DNA of 64,000 nucleotides from Paraburkholderia nodosa DSM 21604 (GTDB lineage Bacteria > Pseudomonadota > Gammaproteobacteria > Burkholderiales > Burkholderiaceae), in assembly GCF_000519185.1 (NCBI RefSeq), contig NZ_JAFA01000005.1:293026-357025 (forward strand), given 5' to 3'. The notes below the pieces were generated by a model. It did no database searches. It saw only the letters and a program-made list of their open reading frames with translations, and was not told the DNA's origin. The translations under genes and the position numbers were made by a program. The stretch's first letter is position 1, and every line of letters starts with the position of its first letter. This document shows positions 1-8,042 of this stretch, in pieces.

Positions 1-194
1 CCCCCCGCCGCCGATTCCGCGAATTGCCCGCATTTCTCCGCCTTGATCCATCGATCATGGGGGGCTCACCTTCGAAATAATTCCAACATCGGAAAAGGCC
101 TTGCACAGGACGGCAGGCCGGCAGCAATCCAGCGCCATTCCAGCAACAGACGACCGGCGGCGGCATTGGCCGCTCACCTCATCAGGGGCTTAGC
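1..194. other. upstream region of flhF, no gene seen
   Basis: No convincing coding region or RNA is visible here. In related genomes flhB-flhA lies upstream of flhF, so this is probably the flhA-flhF gap, but flhA itself is outside the window. No sigma-28-like element or GAATAG-type inverted repeat was found, so flhF may be read from a promoter further upstream. Confidence 0.4.
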
Positions 195-2273
195 TTGAAC
201 ATTCGCAAATTCATCGGTGGCACCAGCCGCGACGCGTTACGGCTCGTACGCGAAGCGTTGGGTGCGGACGCCGTCGTTCTGTCGAACCGCACGCTCGACG
301 ACGGCAGCGTCGAAATCGTCGCGCTCGCGGACCGCGACCTCGCGGCGATCGCGCCGGCCGATGCTGCCGCGGCGCAAGGCCTGGGTGGCCTCGTGGCTCA
401 GGGTGGTCAAGGCGCCCCGTTCGCACAGCCCTCCGCCGCCATGACGCAAATGTCGCGCGCGCCGCGCAGCGCGCCGGGCGCCGCGCCCGCGGCGCTCGCC
501 GCCCCGATCGGCAGTGCGAACCCCTACGCGAGCGGCATGCCGGACGTGTTCTCCTCGGTGTTCGGCGCGAGCCCGGAAGTGGGCGTCGAAAACGGCGGCG
601 CGAGCGCGGACGCCGATGCCGATGGCGACCACGCCGCCGACACCGCCGTCTCGCTCGGCAAGGAAGCAGCGGCCGCGTCGGCCGCCCTCGCGCCGCTTTC
701 GGCTTCGTCGCCTTCCTCACGTGCGGCGGCGGGCCAGCAGGCCGCGCAATCGGCGATGCCGCCGACGCTGCAATCCGCGATGCAGGCCGCGCAGTCGCAA
801 CAAGCTGTTCCGCATGCGCATTCGCCGCTGCAAATGGCGCTGCAGGCCGCGACCGAGTCGCTCGCCTCGCCGGCCTTTGCGCCATCGTTTGCGTCCACGG
901 CGCCGGCCGCGAACGCCAGCGCCCAGGCCGCCGCCGCGCCGGCGAGCGACTCGCCGCGCACGATGGCCGAGACGAACCCCTGGCTGATCGACCACGCCCG
1001 CCGCATCGCGAACCAGCAGAACGCGCCGCGCGTGCCGGGCATGACGCCCGCCGCCGCCGCCGCGCGCGGCCTTGGCAGCGTCGCCGACCCGGTGCTGCCG
1101 CCCGACGTCGACGCCAGCACGCCCGACTGGGCGCTCGAGGCCGCGCATGTCGCCGCGCGCCGCGCCGCGCAGCGTCTCGGCCACGGTCCGGAAGCCGCCG
1201 GCCCCGCGCCCGGCAGCCGCAACGCGCAGGGCGGCGAAAGCGCCAACGCGGCGCAAACCGTCAGCGAAGCGATCCGCGCGCGCATCGAGCAGGTCGTCAA
1301 CGAAACCGTGATGAACGAGCTCGCCTCCATGCGCGGCATGATGGAAGAGCAGTTCGCGGGCCTCCTGTGGGGCGAGCGCCAGCGCCGCAGCCCGGTGCAG
1401 GGCGCGCTTACCAAGCAGCTGTTCGCCGCGGGCTTCTCGGCGCAGCTCGTGAAGATGATGATCGACCGCCTGCCCGACGTGCAGACCGAAGAGGCCGGCA
1501 TGGAGTGGCTCCAGTCGGTGCTCGAATCGAACCTGCCCGTGCTCGAAGACGAAGCAGCGCTCATGGAGCGCGGCGGCGTGTTCGCGCTGATGGGCCCGAC
1601 GGGCGTGGGCAAGACCACGACCACGGCGAAGCTCGCCGCGCGCTGCGTGATGCGCTTCGGCGCGAGCAAGGTGGCGCTGCTCACCACCGACAGCTACCGT
1701 ATCGGCGGCCACGAGCAACTGCGCATCTTCGGCAAGATCCTCGGCGTTTCGGTGCACGCGGTGCGCGACGGCGCGGACCTCCAGCTCGCGCTCACCGAAC
1801 TCAAGAACAAGCACATCGTGCTGATCGACACGATCGGCATGAGCCAGCGCGACCGCGCCGTGGCCGACCAGATCGCCATGCTGTGCGGCGCGGGCCGCCC
1901 GGTGCAGCGCCTGTTGCTGCTCTCGGCGACCAACCACGGCGACACGCTCAACGAAGTCGTGCAGGCCTACCAGAGCGGTCCGGACAACGCGCCGCTCACG
2001 GGCTGCATCCTCACCAAGCTCGACGAAGCGACCAACCTCGGCAGCGCGCTCGACACCGTGCTGCGCTACAAGCTGCCGGTGCATTACGTCTCGACGGGCC
2101 AGAAGGTCCCCGAGAATCTTTACGTGGCGACGCGCCGCTTCCTGATCCGCAGCGCTTTCTGCATTCCGCGAGAGAGTTCGCCGTTCGTGCCGCACGAAGA
2201 CGATATCCCGGCGCTGCTGTCGGCACTCTCGACGCGTTCGAATTCGCAGGCTCACGAGGTCAGGTTTGGATAA
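195..2273 (+). CDS. flhF: Flagellar biosynthesis SRP-type GTPase FlhF
   Basis: This is an SRP-family GTPase that places and promotes assembly of the polar flagellum at the inner membrane, working with FlhG. The N-terminus (MNIRKFIGGTSRDALRLVRE) is the conserved FlhF start. The NG GTPase domain fills the C-terminal third: the P-loop GPTGVGKTTTTAK lies near residue 467, DSYRIG and DTIG follow, and TKLDE is further on. At 692 residues it is longer than most FlhF proteins. The excess is an Ala/Pro/Ser-rich linker at about residues 60-340 that looks disordered. The start is a TTG. The end overlaps flhG by 8 bp, implying translational coupling. Confidence 0.95.
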   Translation: MNIRKFIGGTSRDALRLVREALGADAVVLSNRTLDDGSVEIVALADRDLAAIAPADAAAAQGLGGLVAQGGQGAPFAQPSAAMTQMSRAPRSAPGAAPAALAAPIGSANPYASGMPDVFSSVFGASPEVGVENGGASADADADGDHAADTAVSLGKEAAAASAALAPLSASSPSSRAAAGQQAAQSAMPPTLQSAMQAAQSQQAVPHAHSPLQMALQAATESLASPAFAPSFASTAPAANASAQAAAAPASDSPRTMAETNPWLIDHARRIANQQNAPRVPGMTPAAAAARGLGSVADPVLPPDVDASTPDWALEAAHVAARRAAQRLGHGPEAAGPAPGSRNAQGGESANAAQTVSEAIRARIEQVVNETVMNELASMRGMMEEQFAGLLWGERQRRSPVQGALTKQLFAAGFSAQLVKMMIDRLPDVQTEEAGMEWLQSVLESNLPVLEDEAALMERGGVFALMGPTGVGKTTTTAKLAARCVMRFGASKVALLTTDSYRIGGHEQLRIFGKILGVSVHAVRDGADLQLALTELKNKHIVLIDTIGMSQRDRAVADQIAMLCGAGRPVQRLLLLSATNHGDTLNEVVQAYQSGPDNAPLTGCILTKLDEATNLGSALDTVLRYKLPVHYVSTGQKVPENLYVATRRFLIRSAFCIPRESSPFVPHEDDIPALLSALSTRSNSQAHEVRFG

Positions 2274-3360
2274 GTTCGTAATCGATCAGGCCGAAGGGCT
2301 GCGGCGGCTTCTCGCGCGCGAAGGCTCGCGCGTGGTCGCGGTGACGGGCGGTGCAGGCTCACCCGGGCGCACGACCACGGTGGTCAATCTTGCGGCGGCG
2401 CTCACCGCGCAGGGCAAGGACGTACTCGTGATCGACGAGTGTCTGGGACCCCGCTCGGTCTGTGCGCTGGTGGGCGGTGTGCGCGGCGCAGGCAACTTCG
2501 CCGCCGTCATGCGCGGCGAGCGCACGCTCGAGGAAGCCGTGGGCCGCCATGCGCTCGGCTTCGGCGTGCTGGCCGCCTCGCGCGACAACCGTGCGCAGTA
2601 CACGGCCGCGCAGCTGCAGAAGGTCATTTCGGGTCCAGCGGACATCGTCTTGATCGACGCGCAGCTCGACGCCGAAGGCGCGCTTTCGCCGCTCGCCATG
2701 CACGCGCACGACGTGCTGATCGTGATGCGCATCGGTGCGCAGTCGATCACGGACGCCTACGCGTGCATGAAACGGCTGCACTTCGCGCATGCGATCGCGC
2801 AGTTTCGCGTGCTCGCGAATCATGTGGCGAACGCGAGCGACGCGCAGGCCGCGATCGAGAACCTCGCGGGGGTGGCGAGCCGCTACCTGAGCGTGTCGCT
2901 CGACAGCGCCGGAAGCGTCGTCGCCGATCAGCACATGGCGCAGGCGCTCAGGCTCGCGCGCTGCATCGTCGATGCGTTTCCGTCGACGGCCGCCGCGCGC
3001 GATTTCCGCCACGTGGCCGCCGAATTGCCGCACTGGCCGATGCGACCCGCGGTCTCGGCGTGCTCGCCGGCCACGGCGCGCGCCAGCGCAGCGTTATTCG
3101 GCGCGACGGACGAAGAACATGAAGCGGCGGGCCAAGCACCCGCCGACGATCTGGACGGCGCGCCGCAAGCCGGCGTCCAGCCCCACGCTACGCATGCAAC
3201 AAACGCCGCACACAGCACGCTCGCCGCGAACGCCGATACGTTCGTTGCGGCCGTGACGGGTGTGCATCCCGCACCCAACGCAACATCCGCGTCCGCGCCG
3301 TCCCATGTGGGCTGGCGGACCGATACGCCCGCGCAGCGGACGTCGCCGCAGCACGTCTGA
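2266..3360 (+). CDS. flhG: MinD/ParA-like ATPase FlhG (FleN, YlxH), flagellar number regulator
   Basis: This MinD-type P-loop ATPase limits flagellar number and antagonises FlhF. The deviant Walker A region GGAGSPGRTTTVVNLAAAL is at about residues 28-46. VLVIDECLG follows, and DIVLIDAQLD is near residue 127. It starts with TTG inside the last codons of flhF. The last 90 or so residues are Ala/Thr/His-rich, unlike the conserved MinD fold, and may be a disordered tail. In the family an N-terminal DQAxGLR motif stimulates FlhF; here DQAEGLRRLL at residues 7-16 matches it. Confidence 0.93.
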   Translation: MDKFVIDQAEGLRRLLAREGSRVVAVTGGAGSPGRTTTVVNLAAALTAQGKDVLVIDECLGPRSVCALVGGVRGAGNFAAVMRGERTLEEAVGRHALGFGVLAASRDNRAQYTAAQLQKVISGPADIVLIDAQLDAEGALSPLAMHAHDVLIVMRIGAQSITDAYACMKRLHFAHAIAQFRVLANHVANASDAQAAIENLAGVASRYLSVSLDSAGSVVADQHMAQALRLARCIVDAFPSTAAARDFRHVAAELPHWPMRPAVSACSPATARASAALFGATDEEHEAAGQAPADDLDGAPQAGVQPHATHATNAAHSTLAANADTFVAAVTGVHPAPNATSASAPSHVGWRTDTPAQRTSPQHV

Positions 3361-3407
3361 CGTGCGCACGACGACGCCAATAGGGGAGATGAGAAGTGGA
3401 GAGCACG

Positions 3408-4139
3408 ATGTATAACGCTCAAGGAAAGATTTCGCAGGCCGACGTGCTCGCGAAGTACGCGCCGCTCGTCAGGCGGCTCGGCTTGCAGCTCGTCGCCAAG
3501 ATGCCGGCGAGCGTGGACCTCGACGACCTGATCCAGGCAGGCATGATCGGCCTGCTCGACGCGGCCAACCGCTACAAGGAAGATCAGGGCGCGCAGTTCG
3601 AGACCTACGCGAGCCAGCGCATTCGCGGCGCGATGCTCGACGAGCTGCGCAGCAACGACTGGCTGCCGCGCAGCCTGCGCCGCACCTCGCGTGAAGTGGA
3701 AAGCGCGGTGCACAAGGTGGAGCAGCGGCTCGGGCGCTCGGCGAGCGAGACGGAGATCGCCGAGCATCTGAGCATGCCGCTCGACGAGTATCAGAGCATG
3801 CTGCAGGAACTGCACGGCAGCCAGCTCATCTACTACGAAGACTTCGACCGCTCCGCCGAGGACGAACCGTTCCTCGACCGCTACTGCGTCGATCATTCGG
3901 ACCCGCTCTCGGCGCTGCTCGACGACAGCCTGCGCGGCGCGCTCGTCGAAGCGATCGACCGGCTGCCCGAGCGCGAGAAGCTGCTCATGTCGCTCTATTA
4001 CGAGCGCGGCATGAACCTGCGCGAAATCGGCGCGGTGATGGAGGTGAGCGAGTCGCGCGTGTGCCAGCTGCACAGCCAGGCGGTGGCGCGCTTGCGCACG
4101 CGGCTGCGCGAGATGTCGTGGGCCGGCCAGGAGAATTGA
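3408..4139 (+). CDS. fliA: RNA polymerase sigma factor FliA (sigma-28)
   Basis: This sigma-70-family factor transcribes late flagellar genes and is held inactive by FlgM. Region 2 is seen in LDDLIQAGMIGLLDAANRYKE and FETYASQRIRGAMLDELRSNDW; region 4 is LREIGAVMEVSESRVCQLHSQAVARLR. The length (243 residues) is normal. The ATG at 3408 has GGAGAG four bases upstream and gives MYNAQGKISQADVL. An in-frame GTG at 3396, 8 bp after GGGGAG, is an alternative start adding four residues. The gene follows flhG by 47 bp and is closed by a terminator. Likely target promoters in this window lie before flgM, ycgR, flgK and fliS. Confidence 0.95.
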   Translation: MYNAQGKISQADVLAKYAPLVRRLGLQLVAKMPASVDLDDLIQAGMIGLLDAANRYKEDQGAQFETYASQRIRGAMLDELRSNDWLPRSLRRTSREVESAVHKVEQRLGRSASETEIAEHLSMPLDEYQSMLQELHGSQLIYYEDFDRSAEDEPFLDRYCVDHSDPLSALLDDSLRGALVEAIDRLPEREKLLMSLYYERGMNLREIGAVMEVSESRVCQLHSQAVARLRTRLREMSWAGQEN

Positions 4140-4188
4140 GGCGGTAGACGGTCTGCGCGGCTGCCGGCGCGGGCCGGTGCGGTGAAAG

Positions 4189-4219
4189 AGCCGGAGTGCG
4201 TGAGCGCTCCGGCTTTTTT
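4189..4219 (+). terminator. Rho-independent terminator after fliA
   Basis: An eight-base stem (AGCCGGAG with CTCCGGCT) is followed by a run of T. It ends the flhF-flhG-fliA transcript. Confidence 0.85.
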
Positions 4220-4244
4220 GTTGGTGCAGTGGACTCGCGCAAAC

Positions 4245-4277
4245 AAAAAAGCCGAAGCATCGCCGCTTCGGCTTTTG
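4245..4277 (-). terminator. Terminator after flgN
   Basis: The stem AGCCGAAGC/GCTTCGGCT is flanked by an A-run on the left, which reads as a T-run for minus-strand transcription. Four T bases on the right give it some bidirectional potential. It lies 28 bp beyond the flgN stop. Confidence 0.8.
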
Positions 4278-4304
4278 TCTTTGGCGAACGGTCTGCGTGC
4301 GCGC

Positions 4305-4748
4305 TTACAGCCCGAACGCCGGCAGCCGTCCATCGGGACCGTACAGCATCGCGCCGTTGCCCGTTTCGCCGCGCAGGATCGAGAGCGCGCGGCGGTTATG
4401 CTCCATGCGCGTGCGGATCATCATGCCAATGGTGAGATTCTTGCGGCGCGCGCGCTCCGTCGACCCCTTGAGCAGCGCCCACTGGCTGGCAAGACGGGCG
4501 TCGCCGTCGCAGGCCATTTCGATGCCCTTGCGGCCGCCTGGCAGGCCGAGGCCGGCCAGTTGCGCGTCGCGTGCCTTTTCCAGGCCCGCGAGACGCTGCG
4601 TGAGCGTCGTCTTCTGCTCGACGATCTGCGGCAGTGCCTCCATGCCGTCGGCCGACACGAGCGCCTTCTCTTCATAGGCGAGCAGCGACGCGAACGCCTC
4701 GACCGTGGCGTGTTCGTCGATCAGTGTGGCCAACAGGGCATCTTTCAT
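4305..4748 (-). CDS. flgN: Flagellar export chaperone FlgN
   Basis: This small, mostly alpha-helical cytosolic chaperone binds the hook-filament junction proteins FlgK and FlgL before export. At 147 residues it has the usual size, with no signal or membrane segment. Heptad-like stretches such as LPQIVEQKTTLTQRLAGLEKA fit a coiled coil, and the C-terminal part carries IGMMIRTRMEHNRRAL. It lies 49 bp downstream of flgM on the same strand, the usual flgM-flgN pairing, and is probably read from the sigma-28 promoter of flgM. Confidence 0.88.
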   Translation of the reverse strand: MKDALLATLIDEHATVEAFASLLAYEEKALVSADGMEALPQIVEQKTTLTQRLAGLEKARDAQLAGLGLPGGRKGIEMACDGDARLASQWALLKGSTERARRKNLTIGMMIRTRMEHNRRALSILRGETGNGAMLYGPDGRLPAFGL

Positions 4749-4797
4749 TGCAAGGCACCAAAAAAGCGAGGTTTGCGCGGCGCTCGCGCATCCGGCG

Positions 4798-5142
4798 TCA
4801 GTTGCCCGACGTCGGCTTCACGAGGTCGCGCGCGGTCTGGATCACACCGTCGGCGATCTTGCCGGAGTCGATCTGCAACGTGCCGTTGCGGATCGCGTCC
4901 TTGATCGACTGCACGTGCGCCGTGTCGATGTCGGCGGAACCGCTCGCCGCGAGCGAGCGCATCGTCGACGAGAGCGACGAGAGGCTCACGTTCGCGCCGC
5001 CCTGAGCGGCGGCGGTCGTGCTGCCTGCCGCGCCGGAGGTGGCCGCGGTGTCGGCGCCTACGCCGGTCGAATCGGCTTGCGAGCGCGCGAGGCCATCCTG
5101 CAGCGTGCGCGGATCATTGCGGGTGGAGGAGTCAACTTTCAC
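4798..5142 (-). CDS. flgM: Anti-sigma-28 factor FlgM
   Basis: FlgM binds FliA and keeps late flagellar genes off until the hook is finished and FlgM is exported. The frame is open further upstream, but the GTG at 5142 is the likely start. It gives MKVDSSTRNDP, has AGGAA eight bases upstream and places the N-terminus where the family begins. The C-terminal half (IDTAHVQSIKDAIRNGTLQI, then DSGKIADGVIQTARDLV) is the conserved FliA-binding region; the N-terminal half is low-complexity, as expected of an exported unfolded protein. Length is 114 residues. A sigma-28-like promoter lies about 30 bp upstream. Confidence 0.9.
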   Translation of the reverse strand: MKVDSSTRNDPRTLQDGLARSQADSTGVGADTAATSGAAGSTTAAAQGGANVSLSSLSSTMRSLAASGSADIDTAHVQSIKDAIRNGTLQIDSGKIADGVIQTARDLVKPTSGN

Positions 5143-5171
5143 GATGGGCGTTCCTGATCGATTTGACCTTG

Positions 5172-5199
5172 ATAACGGCACAGGTCGGGCCGAACTTTA
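5172..5199 (-). promoter_or_regulatory. Sigma-28 (FliA) promoter of flgM-flgN
   Basis: On the minus strand it reads TAAAGTTC, a 12-base spacer, then GCCGTTAT. The enterobacterial consensus is TAAAGTTT-N11-GCCGATAA, so the match is strong with one extra spacer base. It sits about 30 bp before the GTG of flgM, so FliA would activate its own inhibitor. Confidence 0.75.
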
Positions 5200-5322
5200 G
5201 CCGAAAATCCCAACGTTACATGCTGTTACGTGTGCTGGCGCACCAAGCCGGAAACGGCTGGATCGGGCCGCCGGACGGGGCTTGGTGCGCCCCGATCCGG
5301 CCCTTACCAGCGCTTACCGGCT

Positions 5323-6627
5323 TTAGATCTGCACCTGCACGGTACCTGCGTCCTTGACCACGCCCGAGATGATCTGGCCGCCGCTCGTGCGCACGCGCAC
5401 CTGCTGGCCGGGCTCGGCGTTGTTGAGCGCGCTGCCCTCGGCGGAGATCGTGAAGTTGCTGCCCACGGCGATCACCTTGACCGACTGTCCGATGACGACC
5501 GAGGCGGCGCTGCGCAGCATGTCGGTGCGCAGCGGCAGGCCCGCGGAAATGCGCGCGAGCGCGACGGCGCCCGTCGCCTGGTTGGGATCGGTGATGATGG
5601 TCTGCGGCAGGTTCGCGAGGTCCCCCGCGCGCGGCATGAAATCGGCGGCCGAAAGGGCTTCGCCCGCGCCGATCTGGCGCGAAGCCACGTAGTAGGTCAC
5701 GTCCACGGCAATGCGCGCGCTCACATAGAGCGTCCACGGCTTCGCGCCGACGCAGCGCACGCCCACGGTCGTGTGTCCATAGGTGCGCGCGCCCGGCGGC
5801 ATGAACGGCTCGAGCGAGGTGCAGGCGGCGAGGCCGCGCGGAAACACCGGCGCGACCGTGATGCTCACGTGACCCGGCAAGCCCGCCGACTGCTGCTGCA
5901 GGAAGGCGAGCGCGACGGCGCGGATCGATTCGCCGTCCTGCTGGCCCGGCGGCGTGGCCTGCACGTTCGTGGCGACGGCGCTGGTATTGGCGCTGGTATT
6001 GGGATTCGGCGGCGCACCGGAGTTTGTGCTGGCAACCGGCTTCGCGCCCGCGAGCGTCGCCGCGCCGGCGTCCACGACCACCGGGGCGACGCGGTTCGCG
6101 GCGCTCGACAGGTTCACGCGCTGCAGCGCGCCGGCGTTGTTCGCATTGGCCGCCGGCACGCGCATGGGCTGGGCGCTCGCGCCTGGCGCGGGAACCGTGA
6201 CGATGCGCGGCGCGTCGCCTTGGGACGCGCGCTCGCCGGGACCCGGAATCGTGATCATGCCGTTCGACTCGACGCCCGCGCGCGCATCCGCGGGCACGCC
6301 GCGCGAATTCAGATCGGCGTAGCTGGCCGCGCGCAGCGGCGCGGCCTCGTTGGCGGGCGCACTGCTGGCCGCCGCCGCGGCGGGCTTCTTCGCGTTGCTC
6401 GCGAGCAGCGCGTTCATCTGCGCGGCGTCGGCGCCCGAACGGTCGCCGGGGCCCGCAATGAAGATCTGGCCGCCGGCGCTTTCAGGTTGCGGCGGGGTTT
6501 GTGCCTGAGCGAGCGCACTACCAAAGGCGCAGGCCAGCACGCACGTCCAGGACGCGCGCCACGACAGCGCGCGCGCACGCCGCTCCAGGCCGGCGTGCGG
6601 CCTACGGAAAGAGGCAGTCTGCGGCAT
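5323..6627 (-). CDS. flgA: Flagellar P-ring assembly chaperone FlgA, long form
   Basis: FlgA is a periplasmic protein that helps FlgI assemble into the P ring. The chosen ATG at 6627 has GGAGAA upstream and gives MPQTASFRRP followed by a signal peptide (WTCVLACAFGSALAQAQ). The C-terminal third holds the SAF/ChapFlgA region (GEALSAADFMPRAGDLANLPQ, then VIGQSVKVIAVGSNFTISAEG and VRVRTSGGQIISGVV). At 434 residues it is about twice the E. coli length. The extra part, roughly residues 40-230, is Ala/Asn/Pro-rich and of unknown role. It diverges from flgB across a shared FlhDC-like operator. Confidence 0.9.
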   Translation of the reverse strand: MPQTASFRRPHAGLERRARALSWRASWTCVLACAFGSALAQAQTPPQPESAGGQIFIAGPGDRSGADAAQMNALLASNAKKPAAAAASSAPANEAAPLRAASYADLNSRGVPADARAGVESNGMITIPGPGERASQGDAPRIVTVPAPGASAQPMRVPAANANNAGALQRVNLSSAANRVAPVVVDAGAATLAGAKPVASTNSGAPPNPNTSANTSAVATNVQATPPGQQDGESIRAVALAFLQQQSAGLPGHVSITVAPVFPRGLAACTSLEPFMPPGARTYGHTTVGVRCVGAKPWTLYVSARIAVDVTYYVASRQIGAGEALSAADFMPRAGDLANLPQTIITDPNQATGAVALARISAGLPLRTDMLRSAASVVIGQSVKVIAVGSNFTISAEGSALNNAEPGQQVRVRTSGGQIISGVVKDAGTVQVQI

Positions 6628-6662
6628 TGTCGTTCTCCATCGAATGCATTGACACGCCTCGC

Positions 6663-6755
6663 ATTCTAGGCGGCGGCCCCCGCGCGCTAGCGTCGAATAG
6701 AGGGGCGCTTTACCGGCTATTCGTCCGATTGGTTCTTGCCACCCCCGCCTAATAT
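6663..6755. promoter_or_regulatory. FlhD4C2-like operator with divergent promoters, flgA/flgB
   Basis: A perfect seven-base inverted repeat, CGAATAG (6694-6700) and CTATTCG (6717-6723), is separated by 16 bp. This is the arrangement known for FlhDC boxes (AATAG...CTATT). A -10-like TAGAAT lies on the minus strand at 6663-6668 facing flgA, and TAATAT lies on the plus strand at 6750-6755 facing flgB. Both are about 27-28 bp from the repeat edge. The FlhDC assignment is inferred from the motif and from two matching sites elsewhere in the window. Confidence 0.65.
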
Positions 6756-6874
6756 TCCACTCCATGCGCAAAGGCCTTCGGACCACGCGCCTAACGTTTG
6801 CGCCGCTTTCTCCGCCTTTTGGCGAGCCCGCCGCGCTCACGCCGAATCCTTTTTCGTTTCACGGAGAACGCCCG

Positions 6875-7390
6875 ATGCTGGACAAACTCGATGCCGAATT
6901 CGCCTTTGGGCGCGAAGCGCTCGATGTGCGCGCCACGCGGCAGGCATTGATCTCTTCGAACATCGCGAACGCCGACACGCCGGGCTACCAGGCGCGCGAC
7001 GTGGACTTCTCGGCCTCGCTGGCCGGCGCGCTGCGCCAGACGGGCGCCGGCGGCACGGTGGGCATGACGGCCACCTCGGGCGGCAACGCCCAGCCGCTTG
7101 CCATGGCGCAGCCCGCGGGCGTGACGAGCGGCATGCAGATGGCGTCCACGGAGTCGGGCCACATGGCCGGCGACGCGAAGCTGATCCCGACGGGCGGCCC
7201 GGCCGACACCTACAAGAGCCAGCTCATGTACCGCACGCCGGTGCAGCCCGCGCTCGACGGCAACACGGTCGATCTCGACACCGAGCGCGTGCAGTTCGCC
7301 GACAACGCGCTGCACTTCGAGTCGGGCATGACGGTGGTCTCGCAGCAGATCAAGACGATGCTCTCCGCGATCACCTCGGGTTCGAGCTGA
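6875..7390 (+). CDS. flgB: Flagellar proximal rod protein FlgB
   Basis: FlgB is a proximal rod subunit exported by the flagellar type III system. The ATG at 6875 (MLDKLDAEFAFGREALDVRA) follows an ACGGAGAA ribosome site; the open frame upstream is non-conserved. The rod signature SSNIANADTPGYQARDVDF is at about residues 29-47. The C-terminus (FADNALHFESGMTVVSQQIKTMLSAI) is the paired helical terminal segment of axial proteins. The length is 171 residues, slightly above the norm owing to a Gly/Met/Ala-rich centre. It is the first gene of the flgBCDEFGHIJ unit. Confidence 0.93.
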   Translation: MLDKLDAEFAFGREALDVRATRQALISSNIANADTPGYQARDVDFSASLAGALRQTGAGGTVGMTATSGGNAQPLAMAQPAGVTSGMQMASTESGHMAGDAKLIPTGGPADTYKSQLMYRTPVQPALDGNTVDLDTERVQFADNALHFESGMTVVSQQIKTMLSAITSGSS

Positions 7391-7484
7391 TCGCCGCACG
7401 CGGCGCAGCCGGAAAGACGCAGTAACGAAGCCATGAACGACCAACGCGCGCGTGACGCGCACCTGATGTGAGGTCAACGAAACC

Positions 7485-7910
7485 ATGCCATCCCTGATGA
7501 ACATTTTCAGCGTTGCGGGCTCCGCCATGACGGCGGAATCGCAGCGTCTGAACGTGACGGCGTCCAATCTCGCCAACGCCGACAGCACGACCGGCCCCGA
7601 CGGTCAGCCGTACAAGGCGAAGCAGGTCGTGTTCGCGGTGAATCCGCTCGGCGGTGCGCGCACGGCCTCGGGCCAGCAGGTGGGCGGTGTCAGGGTGACC
7701 GGCGTCGTGGACGACCCCACGCCGATGAAAGAGACCTACGACCCCGACAATCCCTCCGCCAACGCGGACGGCTACGTGACGATGCCGAACGTCGATCCGG
7801 TGCAGGAGATGGTGAACATGATCTCGGCGTCGCGCTCGTACCAGGCCAACGTCGAAACGCTGAACACGGCCAAGACGCTGATGCTCAAGACGCTCACGAT
7901 CGGAACGTAA
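7485..7910 (+). CDS. flgC: Flagellar proximal rod protein FlgC
   Basis: FlgC is a proximal rod subunit of 141 residues. The N-terminal flagellar basal-body rod motif ([19 protein letters not shown]) is near residues 17-35. The conserved C-terminal segment ([27 protein letters not shown]) is present. It lies 94 bp after flgB in the same direction. Confidence 0.94.
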   Translation: MPSLMNIFSVAGSAMTAESQRLNVTASNLANADSTTGPDGQPYKAKQVVFAVNPLGGARTASGQQVGGVRVTGVVDDPTPMKETYDPDNPSANADGYVTMPNVDPVQEMVNMISASRSYQANVETLNTAKTLMLKTLTIGT

Positions 7911-8042
7911 AGCGGGAACCTGAAGCACGGCACGCCGCAGCAACAGAGACTGCAGCAAGCACAAGAGACCAGCGGGCGCGAAACGAACGAGCGCCCGCCA
8001 CCACCACACGCCAAGCACGAAGCGCAATCGAGGGAGAACGCG

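Noticed and set aside
717..2255. Long minus-strand open frame (over 500 codons) opposite flhF
   Set aside because: It is a codon-bias shadow of flhF in GC-rich DNA: its product is rich in Arg, His and Ala and has no recognisable domain. The same applies to long frames opposite fliK, the GMC oxidoreductase, ahcY and dppA.
4182..4904. Plus-strand frame across the flgN region
   Set aside because: It crosses two terminators and runs opposite flgN, which has the correct length and place after flgM.
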